Shown here in pieces: positions 1-9,293 of a DNA stretch of 64,000 bases (positions within the stretch are counted from its first letter, which is position 1; every line of letters begins with the position of its first letter). Location: contig NZ_CALMFB010000034.1 of assembly GCF_937863155.1 (NCBI RefSeq), positions 1 through 64,000 of the forward strand, in the 5' to 3' direction. A program made the translations under genes and the position numbers. Source of the stretch: an uncultured Brevundimonas sp. (lineage in GTDB: Bacteria > Pseudomonadota > Alphaproteobacteria > Caulobacterales > Caulobacteraceae). Below the pieces are notes generated by a model. The model worked only from the letters and a program-made list of their open reading frames with translations, had not been told where the DNA came from and searched no databases.

Positions 1-54
1 AGCACCTCGTTCACACCGAGGGGGTCACAGGTTCAATCCCTGTCGCATCCACCA
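1..54 (+). tRNA. tRNA-Val (anticodon CAC), 5' part cut by window edge
   Basis: The window opens inside a tRNA. An anticodon arm is visible at 5-21: stem CCTCG/CGAGG around a 7-base loop, with CAC at 12-14. A 5-base variable loop follows, then a T arm at 27-43 with stem ACAGG/CCTGT and loop TTCAATC, then the 3' acceptor strand 44-50, and A plus an encoded CCA at 51-54. The acceptor 5' strand and D arm lie before base 1, so acceptor pairing cannot be checked. CAC reads the valine codon GUG. Confidence 0.9.
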
Positions 55-101
55 TTCCCCACTTGCAGAGAGTCGCCCCCAGCCCCGCCTTGCGGTGCGG
101 C

Positions 102-115
102 TGTAACCGTTTACG
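102..115. promoter_or_regulatory. Putative LacI-family operator upstream of the sugar ABC ATPase gene
   Basis: TGTAACCGTTTACG is an imperfect palindrome with the central CG typical of LacI/GalR operators. It ends 35 bases before the ATPase ATG. It matches the site upstream of the lacI-type gene (13477-13490) at 12 of 14 positions. The assignment to that regulator is inferred from sequence similarity and shared function. Confidence 0.65.
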
Positions 116-150
116 GTGGTGGCAAAAGAAAGTTCGGGTGAGGAAGATCG

Positions 151-1239
<1,089 letters not shown>

Positions 1240-1240
1240 T

Positions 1241-1262
1241 CCTTCTCCCGCAAGGGGAGAAG
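1241..1262. terminator. Hairpin between convergent genes, likely bidirectional terminator
   Basis: A perfect stem of about 8-9 bp (CTTCTCCC with GGGGAGAAG, loop GCAA) fills the 31-base gap between the convergent ATPase and glycosidase genes. It lacks a long T tract. The same 22 bases occur at 24475-24496 inside the hut intergenic repeat, so the hairpin is also a member of a dispersed palindrome family. Confidence 0.55.
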
Positions 1263-1270
1263 AATCGCCT

Positions 1271-4200
1271 TCATCGCATCTCGACCCGGCGGGCGCCGAC
1301 CGGGATGGACAGTTCGCCGTCAGCCCATTCGGCCGCCTGTCCGTCGATGGTGACGCGCGCGGGCGGCGTGGCGTCTTCGGGCCAGCGCAGGGCGAAGCCG
1401 CCGGGCGGAACCGCGCCGGGCGCCAGGGTCAGGACATAGGCCACCCCTTCCCGCTTCAACCGGTATGACAAGGCGCCATGGGCGGTGCGAAGCCGCTCGA
1501 CCCCCACGCCCGCCTCGCTGTCGATCCAGGCCAGGGGCAGGCCGGCGGCCAGCACCAGGGCGCCGTCGCGGTCGCGCTCATAGGCGAACAGGTCCAGGGC
1601 CGAACGAATGTAGTCCGAGCTGATCCAGGCGTGGGGCATGTCGCCGATGAAGACCGGCCGACGCTTGTCGCGCCCGGCCACCTCGGCCCAGCCGTTCCAG
1701 GCGGCGGGTCGAACGTCGTGGAACATCCAGTTCAACGCCTGAAGCGCGCGGTCGCGCTGGCCCAGCCGCACAAAGGCGCCGACGACGCGCAGCTCGTAGG
1801 GCGTATAGACATCCCAGTCGTCGCGATTCGACAGACGTTCCTGGAAATTCTCCCAGTATTTGTCGAAGGTTCGGGCCAGAAGCTGTTGCGGCAGATCGTC
1901 GATCAGGCCCGCAGGCGACAGGCCGATGGTGGTCGAGGTGGCGTCGAAATCGCCCCTGTCGGCGGCGCCGGCGATCCAGTCAATGCCGTGATGCGCGGCC
2001 GTGTTGCGGATCGAGGCCATCAGGTTGGACCGGAACTGACCCGTCGCGGTGCGGATGCGCGCCGCCTCAGCGTCCTCGCCCAGAACATCGGCGATGAAGG
2101 CCGCATCGCGATAGCCCAGCAGGCCCCAGAAATCGTCCCAGTAGGAATAGGCCGGACGGTCCGAATAGCCCTCGTGGCTGATCGACGGCGGCAAGAGGCC
2201 GAACAGATGCGCCTTGTCGGCGGCTTCGTATTCGGCGGTGCGGGTCTCGGCCCGCAGGGCGTCCATATAGGCGACGGCTTTTTTCACCGGCCCCCACACC
2301 TGGCGCAGCAGGGCGTCGTCGCGGGTGTAGCGCCAGGTTTCGGCCGCCAGGAAGATGAACTCGCCGTGGCTGTCGTTCTCGGGCACCGGGTCGGCGCCGC
2401 GCGCATCGACGCAGCAGGGAACCTTGCCGTTGTCGAACACATAGGGGGCGTACCAGCGTAGATAGTCGGCCGACAGATCGGCGTGGCCCAGGCGGTTCAG
2501 CCCCTCGGCCATCATGGCGCCGTCGCGGATCCAGCTGCGGTTATAGCTGCGGGTGCCGGGCTGCAGGATCGGACCCTGGCGCGACATCAGCATGTGCGCC
2601 AGCGACGAACGCAGCACATCCTCGATCCGCTGGGCCTCGGGCGGCAGGATCAGATCGACCCGGTCCAGCTTCTGACGCCAGCCGGCGGCGACGCGGTCTT
2701 CGACCCCATCCAGCATCGCCCCGACCGAGCCGGTCACGACCGGCGTGGGCGCGCCGCCCGACAGGGGCGCCATCCAGCCGAAGGTGCGGCGTTCGCCGGG
2801 CGCCAGGGTGACGTCATACAGCAGGGCGCCGGACATCAATTCGGTGGCGTCGGATTCGACCAGACGCTGGGTCGCCGGCGACCGGCGGCCGGTGGCGATC
2901 AGGCTCTGGGGATCGGCGCCGGCGTCGAAGGTCGCGGCCGTGACGCCATCGGGGCGGGCCAGGGCATTGACGCGGATGGCGTCGTTCAGCACCAGGGCGC
3001 CGCCGTTCCAGTCGATCTGCATCAACGGCCCGACGCCGCCGGGGATGGCCAGGAACTGTTTCGGTCCATTGACCTGATACGGCCGCGCCGCCAGCGCCAG
3101 GGTCAGGGTCAGCGGGCGTGGCGAGGTGTTGATCAGGTCGTATCGGCCCCACAGTTGCGCCTGATCCAGCGTTCCGTCCGCGAAGGCGGTGACCGTCAGG
3201 CGCCAGTCGCCGGCGGTCCAGGTGACCGAGGGGATGGGCAGGTCGTCGTCCCTTTGGCCTTGCGTCACATTGACGTCGGCCCAGGTGAACAAGCGGCCGT
3301 CCTGCAAGACGAACGGCTCCATCGACGGGCCGGAGCGGCGCAGTTCGATGGCGCCGTCTTCGCCGATCAGGCCGCTTTCGCCCCCGCCGTCGACGCCGAC
3401 CAGGGTCCAATAGGGCTGCTCGCCATGGAAGCCGCGCGGATACAGGCCACGGCGGCTGCGCTGGGCTATGGCCTCCACGAAGGCGGTCGGGTCTTCGCCG
3501 AAGGCCAGGGGTTCGATGCGCAGATCGTTCAGGGCGTATGCGGTCTGCTCGCCGCCCTGCCCTTCGGTCAGGATCAGGCGCAGGTGGCGGGCCGAGGCCT
3601 CGGGCGTGCGCAGCCAGTCGGTTCCGCCGTTTCCGCCGCTGACCGAGGCGATGGGGCGCCAGTCGCGCCCGTCCGACGACGCCTCGACGCGATAGGCGGT
3701 GGCGGCCGACCGGGGCGCCCAAGTCAGGGTCAGGCCCCCGAACTCGCGCTCATAACCCAAGTCCAGCGTCAGCGACTGCTCCCTCAGGGCGGCGGTGCGC
3801 CAGGCGGTGGCAGGGTCGTCGTCCACCGCGCGGGCGGCGATGTCGGCGCCCGCCTGGCTGCTGGCGGCGGCGACCGGGCGCGGATCGACCGACGGGACCG
3901 GCGGCAGTTCGCGGATCGACAGCTGGTCCACCTCGATGAAGCCCAATCCGCCCTGGCCCGCCGTGATCACGAACTCGATGCGGGCGGCGCCGGTGAAGGC
4001 CTTGTCGGTCGTCGGCCCCCAGGCGAAGGCGATCTGGCGCTTCTTGATGGTGAACAGGGTCCAGCCGTCCGGCGCGGTCCAGCCGGGCACGCGGCGCCAG
4101 TGGACGTTCTCGCCGCTGGCGTCGACGAATTTGATCTCCAGCGTATTAGTCGGGCCTTCGCCGCGCACCCAGAAGCTGATCTCGTAGTTGTCGGGCGTGT

Positions 4201-4429
4201 TCAGATCGATGGCCCGCGCCGCGAAGGCGTAGCCCGACCGGCCGTTGAAGTCATAGGTCAGGCGCATGGCCTTGCCGTCTTGGCCATCGACCGCGCTGAC
4301 GGCCGAATCCACGTCGGTCGAGGCGTCGGCGGCCCACGGCGTCAGATCCTCGAAGGCGTCCAGCACCCGCGTCTGGGCGGCGGCCGGGGTGGCCAGCAGA
4401 AGGGCGAACAGGGCGATCAGCAGACGCAT
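1271..4429 (-). CDS. Exported (alpha/alpha)6-barrel glycoside hydrolase with carbohydrate-binding and discoidin domains
   Basis: 1052 residues from the ATG at 4429, preceded by CGGAG; this start gives a clean signal peptide (MRLLIALFALLLATPAAAQ). About 20-185 is a galactose-binding-like beta sandwich resembling CBM11/CIA30. About 190-320 is an F5/8 type C (discoidin) domain. About 330-590 is a further beta-rich region. The remainder is a helical toroid of glucoamylase style, with SYNRSWIRDGAMM, ENDSHGEF, SYWDDFWG and GDMPHAW motifs. It probably acts in the periplasm or on the cell surface. It is the last gene of the sugar-uptake cluster, 141 bases after the MalG-type permease, so it should act on the imported glycan. 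I cannot assign a CAZy family. The neighbouring GH144 gene suggests a beta-1,2-glucan-related substrate, as inference only. Confidence 0.75.
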   Translation of the reverse strand: MRLLIALFALLLATPAAAQTRVLDAFEDLTPWAADASTDVDSAVSAVDGQDGKAMRLTYDFNGRSGYAFAARAIDLNTPDNYEISFWVRGEGPTNTLEIKFVDASGENVHWRRVPGWTAPDGWTLFTIKKRQIAFAWGPTTDKAFTGAARIEFVITAGQGGLGFIEVDQLSIRELPPVPSVDPRPVAAASSQAGADIAARAVDDDPATAWRTAALREQSLTLDLGYEREFGGLTLTWAPRSAATAYRVEASSDGRDWRPIASVSGGNGGTDWLRTPEASARHLRLILTEGQGGEQTAYALNDLRIEPLAFGEDPTAFVEAIAQRSRRGLYPRGFHGEQPYWTLVGVDGGGESGLIGEDGAIELRRSGPSMEPFVLQDGRLFTWADVNVTQGQRDDDLPIPSVTWTAGDWRLTVTAFADGTLDQAQLWGRYDLINTSPRPLTLTLALAARPYQVNGPKQFLAIPGGVGPLMQIDWNGGALVLNDAIRVNALARPDGVTAATFDAGADPQSLIATGRRSPATQRLVESDATELMSGALLYDVTLAPGERRTFGWMAPLSGGAPTPVVTGSVGAMLDGVEDRVAAGWRQKLDRVDLILPPEAQRIEDVLRSSLAHMLMSRQGPILQPGTRSYNRSWIRDGAMMAEGLNRLGHADLSADYLRWYAPYVFDNGKVPCCVDARGADPVPENDSHGEFIFLAAETWRYTRDDALLRQVWGPVKKAVAYMDALRAETRTAEYEAADKAHLFGLLPPSISHEGYSDRPAYSYWDDFWGLLGYRDAAFIADVLGEDAEAARIRTATGQFRSNLMASIRNTAAHHGIDWIAGAADRGDFDATSTTIGLSPAGLIDDLPQQLLARTFDKYWENFQERLSNRDDWDVYTPYELRVVGAFVRLGQRDRALQALNWMFHDVRPAAWNGWAEVAGRDKRRPVFIGDMPHAWISSDYIRSALDLFAYERDRDGALVLAAGLPLAWIDSEAGVGVERLRTAHGALSYRLKREGVAYVLTLAPGAVPPGGFALRWPEDATPPARVTIDGQAAEWADGELSIPVGARRVEMR

Positions 4430-4447
4430 GACGGACTCCGAAACGAT

Positions 4448-4562
4448 CCTCCCCCATCGGGGGAGGGGGACCACCCGAAGGGTGGTGGAGGGGGCTGGAA
4501 CCGCCAGTGTCCGGGGTTGCCCCCTCCACCGCTTCGCGGTTCCCCTCCCCCGGTGGGGGAGG
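4448..4562. repeat. Mosaic palindromic repeat between malG-type and glycosidase genes
   Basis: The gap is built of nested palindromes: CCTCCCCC-ATC-GGGGGAGG at 4448-4466, CCACCC-GAA-GGGTGG at 4471-4485, and CCTCCCCC-GGT-GGGGGAGG at 4544-4562. The outer two can also pair with each other, and GGTGGAGGGGGC pairs with GCCCCCTCCACC between them. It resembles the REP/BIME-like intergenic elements of GC-rich alphaproteobacteria. It lies inside the operon and may attenuate or stabilise mRNA. Confidence 0.7.
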
Positions 4563-4570
4563 ATTTGCAG

Positions 4571-5386
4571 TCAGCCCTTCACGCTGCCCGCGAGCATGCC
4601 GCGGATGTAGTAGCGTTGCAGGGCCAGGAAGAGGATCAGCACCGGGGCCACGGTCACCACGGCGCCGGCCATCATCATTTCGATGTCCTGGACATGCTCG
4701 CGCGACAGGGCCGCCAGGGCCACCGGCAGGGTGTAGTTCGACTGGTCCGTCAGGATGATCAGCGGCCACAGGAAGTCGTTCCAGCTGCCCAGGAAGACGA
4801 ACAGGCCCAGGGTGACGATGATCGGCTGCAGGGTCGGCAGAACGACGCGGCGGAAGATCTGGCCTTCGCTGGCGCCATCGATGCGCGCGGCCTCCAGCAT
4901 CTCGTCGGGGATCGACAGGGAATACTGGCGCACCAGGAACAGGCCGAAGATCGACGCCAGCCAGGGCACCAGGGCGCCGGCATAGGTGTTCACCAGCCCC
5001 ATCCCCTTCAGCATCAGGAACAGCGGCAGGGTGCCGATCTGGGCCGGAATGACCAGGGCGCCGACCAGCAGCTGGAAGATGCGCTCACGCCCCTTGAAGT
5101 TCAGCTTGGCGAAGGCGTAGCCGGCCGGCACCGTGAACGACAGGGCCAGCACCGTGGCCAGGGTCGCCAGGGCGAAACTGTTCCACATATAGCGGCCCAT
5201 CCCCTGCCCCACGAACAGGTCGCGGTAATGATCCAGGGTGATGGTTCGCGGGATCAGCGGCGGCGGGAAGTTGGCGGCCGCGCCCGTCGGCATCAGGCTG
5301 ACCGACAGCATCCACAACAGCGGAAACAGCACGATCAGCGCCACGACGGCGACAGCGAGGTTCAGGACCAGGGCCTTGATTTTCAT
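4571..5386 (-). CDS. Sugar ABC transporter permease, MalG type
   Basis: 271 residues with an N-terminal membrane segment and about six hydrophobic spans. The inner-membrane permease signature EAARIDGASEGQIFRRVVLP (EAA loop, contacts the ATPase) is present in the second half. Length and order match MalG/AraQ/LacG-type subunits of carbohydrate uptake (CUT1) transporters. It lies 172 bases downstream of the MalF-type gene, from which it is separated by a palindromic repeat. It should pair with that permease, the binding protein and the ATPase at 151-1239. Confidence 0.93.
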   Translation of the reverse strand: MKIKALVLNLAVAVVALIVLFPLLWMLSVSLMPTGAAANFPPPLIPRTITLDHYRDLFVGQGMGRYMWNSFALATLATVLALSFTVPAGYAFAKLNFKGRERIFQLLVGALVIPAQIGTLPLFLMLKGMGLVNTYAGALVPWLASIFGLFLVRQYSLSIPDEMLEAARIDGASEGQIFRRVVLPTLQPIIVTLGLFVFLGSWNDFLWPLIILTDQSNYTLPVALAALSREHVQDIEMMMAGAVVTVAPVLILFLALQRYYIRGMLAGSVKG

Positions 5387-5404
5387 GCCCGCCCTCCCCG
5401 CTCG

Positions 5405-5534
5405 TCATCCTCGGGCTTGACCCGAGGATCAGAGGTCAGGACAGGCTGGACATAGCCGATGCGGCTCAGGCCGTGCGCATGCATTGACCCTAACGGAGCC
5501 GACGGTCTGATCCTCGGGTCAAGCCCGAGGATGA
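5405..5534. repeat. Pair of inverted palindromic repeats between the two permease genes
   Basis: A 29-base unit at 5405-5433 occurs as an exact reverse complement at 5506-5534. Each copy is itself an imperfect palindrome (ATCCTCGGGCTTGACCCGAGGAT). Together they could form a long hairpin in the malF-malG mRNA. This resembles REP-type sequences scattered in Caulobacterales genomes. No coding sequence fits in this gap. Confidence 0.8.
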
Positions 5535-5558
5535 TGGTTTGGGTTGGGCCGGAGGCGA

Positions 5559-6503
5559 TCATGTCTGGCTCCCGAGGCGGCGCGCGACGGCCAACTGGAC
5601 CAGGGTCACGGCGAAGATGCACAGGAACAGGATGAAGGCCACGGCGCTGGCGGACCCCAGGTTCCACCATTTGAAGCCTTCCTCGTACATGAAATACAGC
5701 ACCGTCACGGTCGATTGGGCGGGGCCGCCCTGGGTCATGACGTAAGGCTCGGCGAACAGCTGGAAGAAGCCGGCGACCGAGATGATCGACACCAGAAGCA
5801 GCGTCGGCGCGATGGCCGGCAGGGTGACGTGGACGAACTGCTTCCACGGCCCGGCCCCGTCGATGCGGGCGGCCTCGTACAGCTCGTCCGGCACGGTCTG
5901 AAGCACGGCCAGGAAGATCAGCATGTTGTAGCCGAAGATCTTCCACACCACGAACATCAGGATGGCCGGGATGGAGGTCTCGGGCTGGCCCAGCCAGTCG
6001 ACCGGCGACAAACCCACCGACTGCAGCGCCCAGTTGATGACGCCGTATCGGGTGTGCAGCAGATAGCGCCACACCACGGCGGTGGCGACCAGGGTGGTGA
6101 CGAAGGGAGCGAAGAACATCACCCGCCAGATCGGCCGCCATTTCACCACCCGCGCATTCAGAATCACCGCCGCCCCCAGGGACGCCGCGATCGACAGGGG
6201 CACGCCCAGGACAGCGAACCACAGGGTGTTCTTCATCGCCCCCCAGAACAGCGGATTGGTCAGCAACTGCTCGTAGTTCTTCAGGCCGACGAAGCGCAGA
6301 TTGTTCAGGTCGGCCAGGGCGTAGATGTCGAAGTCGGTCAGGCTGAGCAGCAGGGCCGACACCACCGGTATGACGAAGAAGACGGCGATGGCGATCAGGG
6401 CCGGCGCCACGAAGCCCCAGGCCGCGCGCTCGCGGCGGCCGATCCCATGGCGGCGCATGGGTTTGGCGGCGACGGTGTTTGCGGCGGCGGGCACATCGGT
6501 CAT
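5559..6503 (-). CDS. Sugar ABC transporter permease, MalF type
   Basis: 314 residues. I chose the ATG at 6503 because it overlaps the stop codon of the upstream binding-protein gene (ATGA). It has six predicted membrane spans, beginning with WGFVAPALIAIAVFFVIPVV after a short basic cytoplasmic N-terminus. An EAA loop (ELYEAARIDGAGPWKQFVHV) is followed by LPAIAP. These are features of CUT1-family MalF/UgpA subunits. It forms the inner-membrane channel with the MalG-type subunit. The overlap implies translational coupling with the binding protein. Confidence 0.93.
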   Translation of the reverse strand: MTDVPAAANTVAAKPMRRHGIGRRERAAWGFVAPALIAIAVFFVIPVVSALLLSLTDFDIYALADLNNLRFVGLKNYEQLLTNPLFWGAMKNTLWFAVLGVPLSIAASLGAAVILNARVVKWRPIWRVMFFAPFVTTLVATAVVWRYLLHTRYGVINWALQSVGLSPVDWLGQPETSIPAILMFVVWKIFGYNMLIFLAVLQTVPDELYEAARIDGAGPWKQFVHVTLPAIAPTLLLVSIISVAGFFQLFAEPYVMTQGGPAQSTVTVLYFMYEEGFKWWNLGSASAVAFILFLCIFAVTLVQLAVARRLGSQT

Positions 6504-7771
6504 GCGCTGCGCCCCCGGTCCAGCATCCAGCGGCGCTTCTCCAGCAGGCGGTCGGCGCGGCGGTTGATCTCGGCGCCCGCCGTCTCGGGCGTATATTCGC
6601 CGCGCACCATCCGTTCGGCCACGATCTGCATCTCGGTGACGATCCGCTCCCACTCCGGCGCCTTGGGCACGGCCTCGGCGCGGGCCAGCTGGCTCTCGAA
6701 GGCCTTCAGATAGGGGTCGTTCGCCACCGTCGGGGTGGACCAGGCGCTGCGCCGGGCGGGCAGGTCGCCGGTGATGCGCGCGAACTCGGCCTGAACCCCT
6801 GGCTCCAGCAGGTAGCGCACCAGGGCCCAGGCGGCCTGCTGGTTCGGGGACGACCGGAACACCGCCAGCGACGATCCGCCGGGCGCCGAGGCGCCGGGGC
6901 CGGTCGGGCCGGGCACGCCGGCGGTCATCCAGCGGGTTTCCGGCGGCAGGCGACGGCGGAACTCGCCCACGCTCCACGGGCCGGACATGTAGAAGCTGAA
7001 ATAGCCGCGCTGGAACTCGGTCCAGACGTTCGAAATCTGGGTGTTGGACGCCAGCGGGGCCAGCCCCTCGTCGAACAGGCTCTTGTAGAAGGCCAGGGCC
7101 GAGATGAAGCCGGGGCTGGCGAAGTTTCCGCGCGTGGCTTCGTCGATCAGCAGCGGCTCGTCGACCTGAAGCCCCAGGGTCAGAAGCTGCTCGAACTCAT
7201 TGACCGGCAACAGGATCGCATAGTTGCCCGGCCCCGCCACACGCTTGACCGCATGCATGGCCCGCTTCCAGTCGGCCCAGGTCGTGGGCATGGCGTCCCA
7301 GCCGGCGCGCGCCAGCAGATCGGTGCGATAGAACAGCAGCCGGGTGTCCACATACCAGGGCGTGGCCATGGCGCGGCCGTCGATGGCGTTGGTGTCCAGC
7401 ACCGCCGGGAACTGGTCCGTCAGCAGGTCGCGCGCCATGTCCGGCGTGGGCGACAGGGCGCCGATGGCCGACAGTTCGGCCACCCAGGTGTTGCCGATCT
7501 GGCTGACGTCCGGCAGCGAGTCCCCCGCATAGGAGGTCAGCAGCTTTTCGTGCGCCGCCGTCCAGGGAATGACCTGGACCACGACCTTCACGCCCGGATT
7601 GCGCCGCTCGAACTCGGGGATCAGGTCGCCGACATGGTCGCCCTCGTTGCCCATGGCCCACAGGCGCAGGCGGGTGACGCCGTCCTGTCGGCCACAGGCG
7701 GCCAGGCCCGACGCCGCCGCCCCGGCCATCAGGCCCAGCGCCGCGCGACGATCGGGCCGGCCGTCGATCAT
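6500..7771 (-). CDS. Extracellular sugar solute-binding lipoprotein (family 1, MalE/UgpB type)
   Basis: 423 residues from the ATG at 7771, which overlaps the stop of the GH144 gene by ATGA. The N-terminus has a twin arginine (DRRAALGL), a hydrophobic stretch and a lipobox ending in Cys (GLAAC), so it is probably a Tat-exported lipoprotein. The mature part is a typical family 1 binding protein: LRLWAMGN, EFERRNPGVKV, a central sugar-binding region rich in Trp and Tyr, and GGSSLAVFRSSPNQQAAW near the end. It would capture oligosaccharide in the periplasm and deliver it to the MalF/MalG pair. The substrate is inferred only from the adjacent glycosidases. Confidence 0.93.
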   Translation of the reverse strand: MIDGRPDRRAALGLMAGAAASGLAACGRQDGVTRLRLWAMGNEGDHVGDLIPEFERRNPGVKVVVQVIPWTAAHEKLLTSYAGDSLPDVSQIGNTWVAELSAIGALSPTPDMARDLLTDQFPAVLDTNAIDGRAMATPWYVDTRLLFYRTDLLARAGWDAMPTTWADWKRAMHAVKRVAGPGNYAILLPVNEFEQLLTLGLQVDEPLLIDEATRGNFASPGFISALAFYKSLFDEGLAPLASNTQISNVWTEFQRGYFSFYMSGPWSVGEFRRRLPPETRWMTAGVPGPTGPGASAPGGSSLAVFRSSPNQQAAWALVRYLLEPGVQAEFARITGDLPARRSAWSTPTVANDPYLKAFESQLARAEAVPKAPEWERIVTEMQIVAERMVRGEYTPETAGAEINRRADRLLEKRRWMLDRGRSA

Positions 7772-9207
7772 GCCTGGTCCAGCCAGCCGCCGGTGAAGCC
7801 CGCGCGCTTCAGGCCGCGCATCAGGTTCGGCTCGCCGCGCATGTGTTTCCACACGATGTCCGAGCGGTGGTTTTCGGTCATGACCACGATCGGTCCCTGG
7901 TCGATGCCCAGATAGTCGCCGTCGACCCAGCCCACGCCCTGAACCATCTTGCCGTGCAGCAGCGCGGGCACGTTCTCGGCCTGGCCCAGCGTCGGGTTGA
8001 AGGAATCCAGGAAGCCCCATTCGGTATAGACGCCCGCCCCGTACCTGGCCTTGATGGCCTTGACGCAGGCGGTGACGTCGTCGGGCGCGAAGGGCATGGA
8101 CCCGGCCGCCGCCGTGGGGGCGATGGTGCCGTCGTCGCGCGCGCCGGGGCCGCGGGCCGAATAGCTGAAGAACTCGCGCTCGCGTCCCTCGACCATCAGC
8201 TTGAAATCGCCCGGCCCATCGCAGGCCGTCAGACCCCAGACCTCGGCCGAATAGCCGGTCCAGCCCATCGGATTGTCCGTGCCGTATTTCTTCTGCGCCT
8301 GGATGGCGCGGCGGCTGTTCTCGAAATAGTCGAACGGCGCCCCCAGCTCGGTCGACTTGGCGCGCAGCCAGGCGTCCTGAATGCCGCGGAAGTCGATGAA
8401 CATGTGGCTGTACTGGTGTCCGAACATGGGCGCGAAATGCAGGTGCGCCGGCCCCCATTGGTCGGTCCAGCTGCGGTCATAGACGCTGCACCACTCGGTC
8501 CAGACGGTTTCGGGCACAGGGTGGGTCGGGCTGCCCATCGCCATCAGCAGCACGATCATCGCCTCGTTATAGACGTTCCAGTCGTGCGGGATGTGGCCGG
8601 TCTCGGGGTGCCAGCCCATCGAGATGCGGTCGGTGCGCACGATGGCCCAATTCCACTCGATGCGATCATAGATGGCCTGGGACAGACGCCGGATCTCGGC
8701 CTCTTCGGCGTGGTCGCCGTCGAACCAGCGTGCGGCGAACAGCATGCCGGCGACCAGCAGGGCCGTGTCCACGGTCGACAGCTCGGTCTGACCAAAGCGG
8801 TGGCCGGTCTTCATGTCCAGGAAGTGATAGAAGAAGCCCTTGTACCCGCCGACGCCCGTTGCTTCGGGGCCTTGGGGCAGGTCGTGGAAGAAGCGGACGG
8901 TGTTCAGGGTGCGGGTGCGCGCTTCTTCGCGCGTCATCCAGCCGCGTTCGACCCCCACGGGCCAGACGGCCAGGGCGAAGCCGACGGCGGCGACCGAGGC
9001 GAAGCTCTCGGTGGGCCAGCGGTCGCGGGTCAGGCCATTGGACCGGTCCGTCGCCTCGATGAACCAGCGGAAGGTGCGTTCCTGAAGCTCGTCGATCTCG
9101 GGGTCCAGCACCAGCGGCGTCGCGGCGCCCGGTTTGGTCCCACAGGCCCCCAGCGCCAGAGCGGCGGCCCCGGCGGTCGATCCCAGAAGAAACAGACGAC
9201 GATCCAT
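7768..9207 (-). CDS. GH144-type (glucoamylase-like) lipoprotein, probable endo-beta-1,2-glucanase
   Basis: 479 residues from the ATG at 9207, which has GAGG six bases upstream; an alternative ATG at 9219 adds four residues. The signal MDRRLFLLGSTAGAAALALGAC combines a twin arginine with a lipobox Cys. The rest matches the glucoamylase-like family (PF10091) that contains CAZy GH144: ERTFRWFIE, a GxGGYKGFFYHFLD segment, STVDTALLVAG, NWNxYNEAMIVLLMA-like residues and a C-terminal GWLDGDYLGIDQGP-like region. GH144 enzymes characterised to date cleave beta-1,2-glucan to sophoro-oligosaccharides. It is translationally coupled to the binding protein, which supports periplasmic trimming before ABC uptake. 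The substrate is inferred from family and context. Confidence 0.82.
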   Translation of the reverse strand: MDRRLFLLGSTAGAAALALGACGTKPGAATPLVLDPEIDELQERTFRWFIEATDRSNGLTRDRWPTESFASVAAVGFALAVWPVGVERGWMTREEARTRTLNTVRFFHDLPQGPEATGVGGYKGFFYHFLDMKTGHRFGQTELSTVDTALLVAGMLFAARWFDGDHAEEAEIRRLSQAIYDRIEWNWAIVRTDRISMGWHPETGHIPHDWNVYNEAMIVLLMAMGSPTHPVPETVWTEWCSVYDRSWTDQWGPAHLHFAPMFGHQYSHMFIDFRGIQDAWLRAKSTELGAPFDYFENSRRAIQAQKKYGTDNPMGWTGYSAEVWGLTACDGPGDFKLMVEGREREFFSYSARGPGARDDGTIAPTAAAGSMPFAPDDVTACVKAIKARYGAGVYTEWGFLDSFNPTLGQAENVPALLHGKMVQGVGWVDGDYLGIDQGPIVVMTENHRSDIVWKHMRGEPNLMRGLKRAGFTGGWLDQA

Positions 9208-9240
9208 GGGCGGCCTCATACTCAGAATGAACTCATACCA

Positions 9241-9281
9241 AAAAAGAAGGGCCGCCTCCCTCTCGCAAGGAAGGCGGCCCC
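9241..9281 (-). terminator. Rho-independent terminator after the TonB-dependent receptor gene
   Basis: Read on the minus strand, a GC-rich stem (GGGGCCGCCTTCC against GGGAGGCGGCCC, eight-base loop) is followed by TTCTTTTT. It starts 13 bases after the receptor stop codon and precedes the GH144 gene. It should cut transcription between receptor and transporter genes, leaving higher receptor expression. Confidence 0.85.
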
Positions 9282-9293
9282 AGGCTCAGGAGA

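Noticed and set aside
1..54. tRNA-Val as attachment site of an integrated island
   Set aside because: No integrase gene and no second copy of the tRNA 3' end were seen in the window; the sugar locus has the same composition as its surroundings.
2483..5455. 990-codon plus-strand open frame opposite the glycosidase and permease genes
   Set aside because: It spans several well-supported minus-strand genes and an intergenic palindrome, and its product has no recognisable domain.
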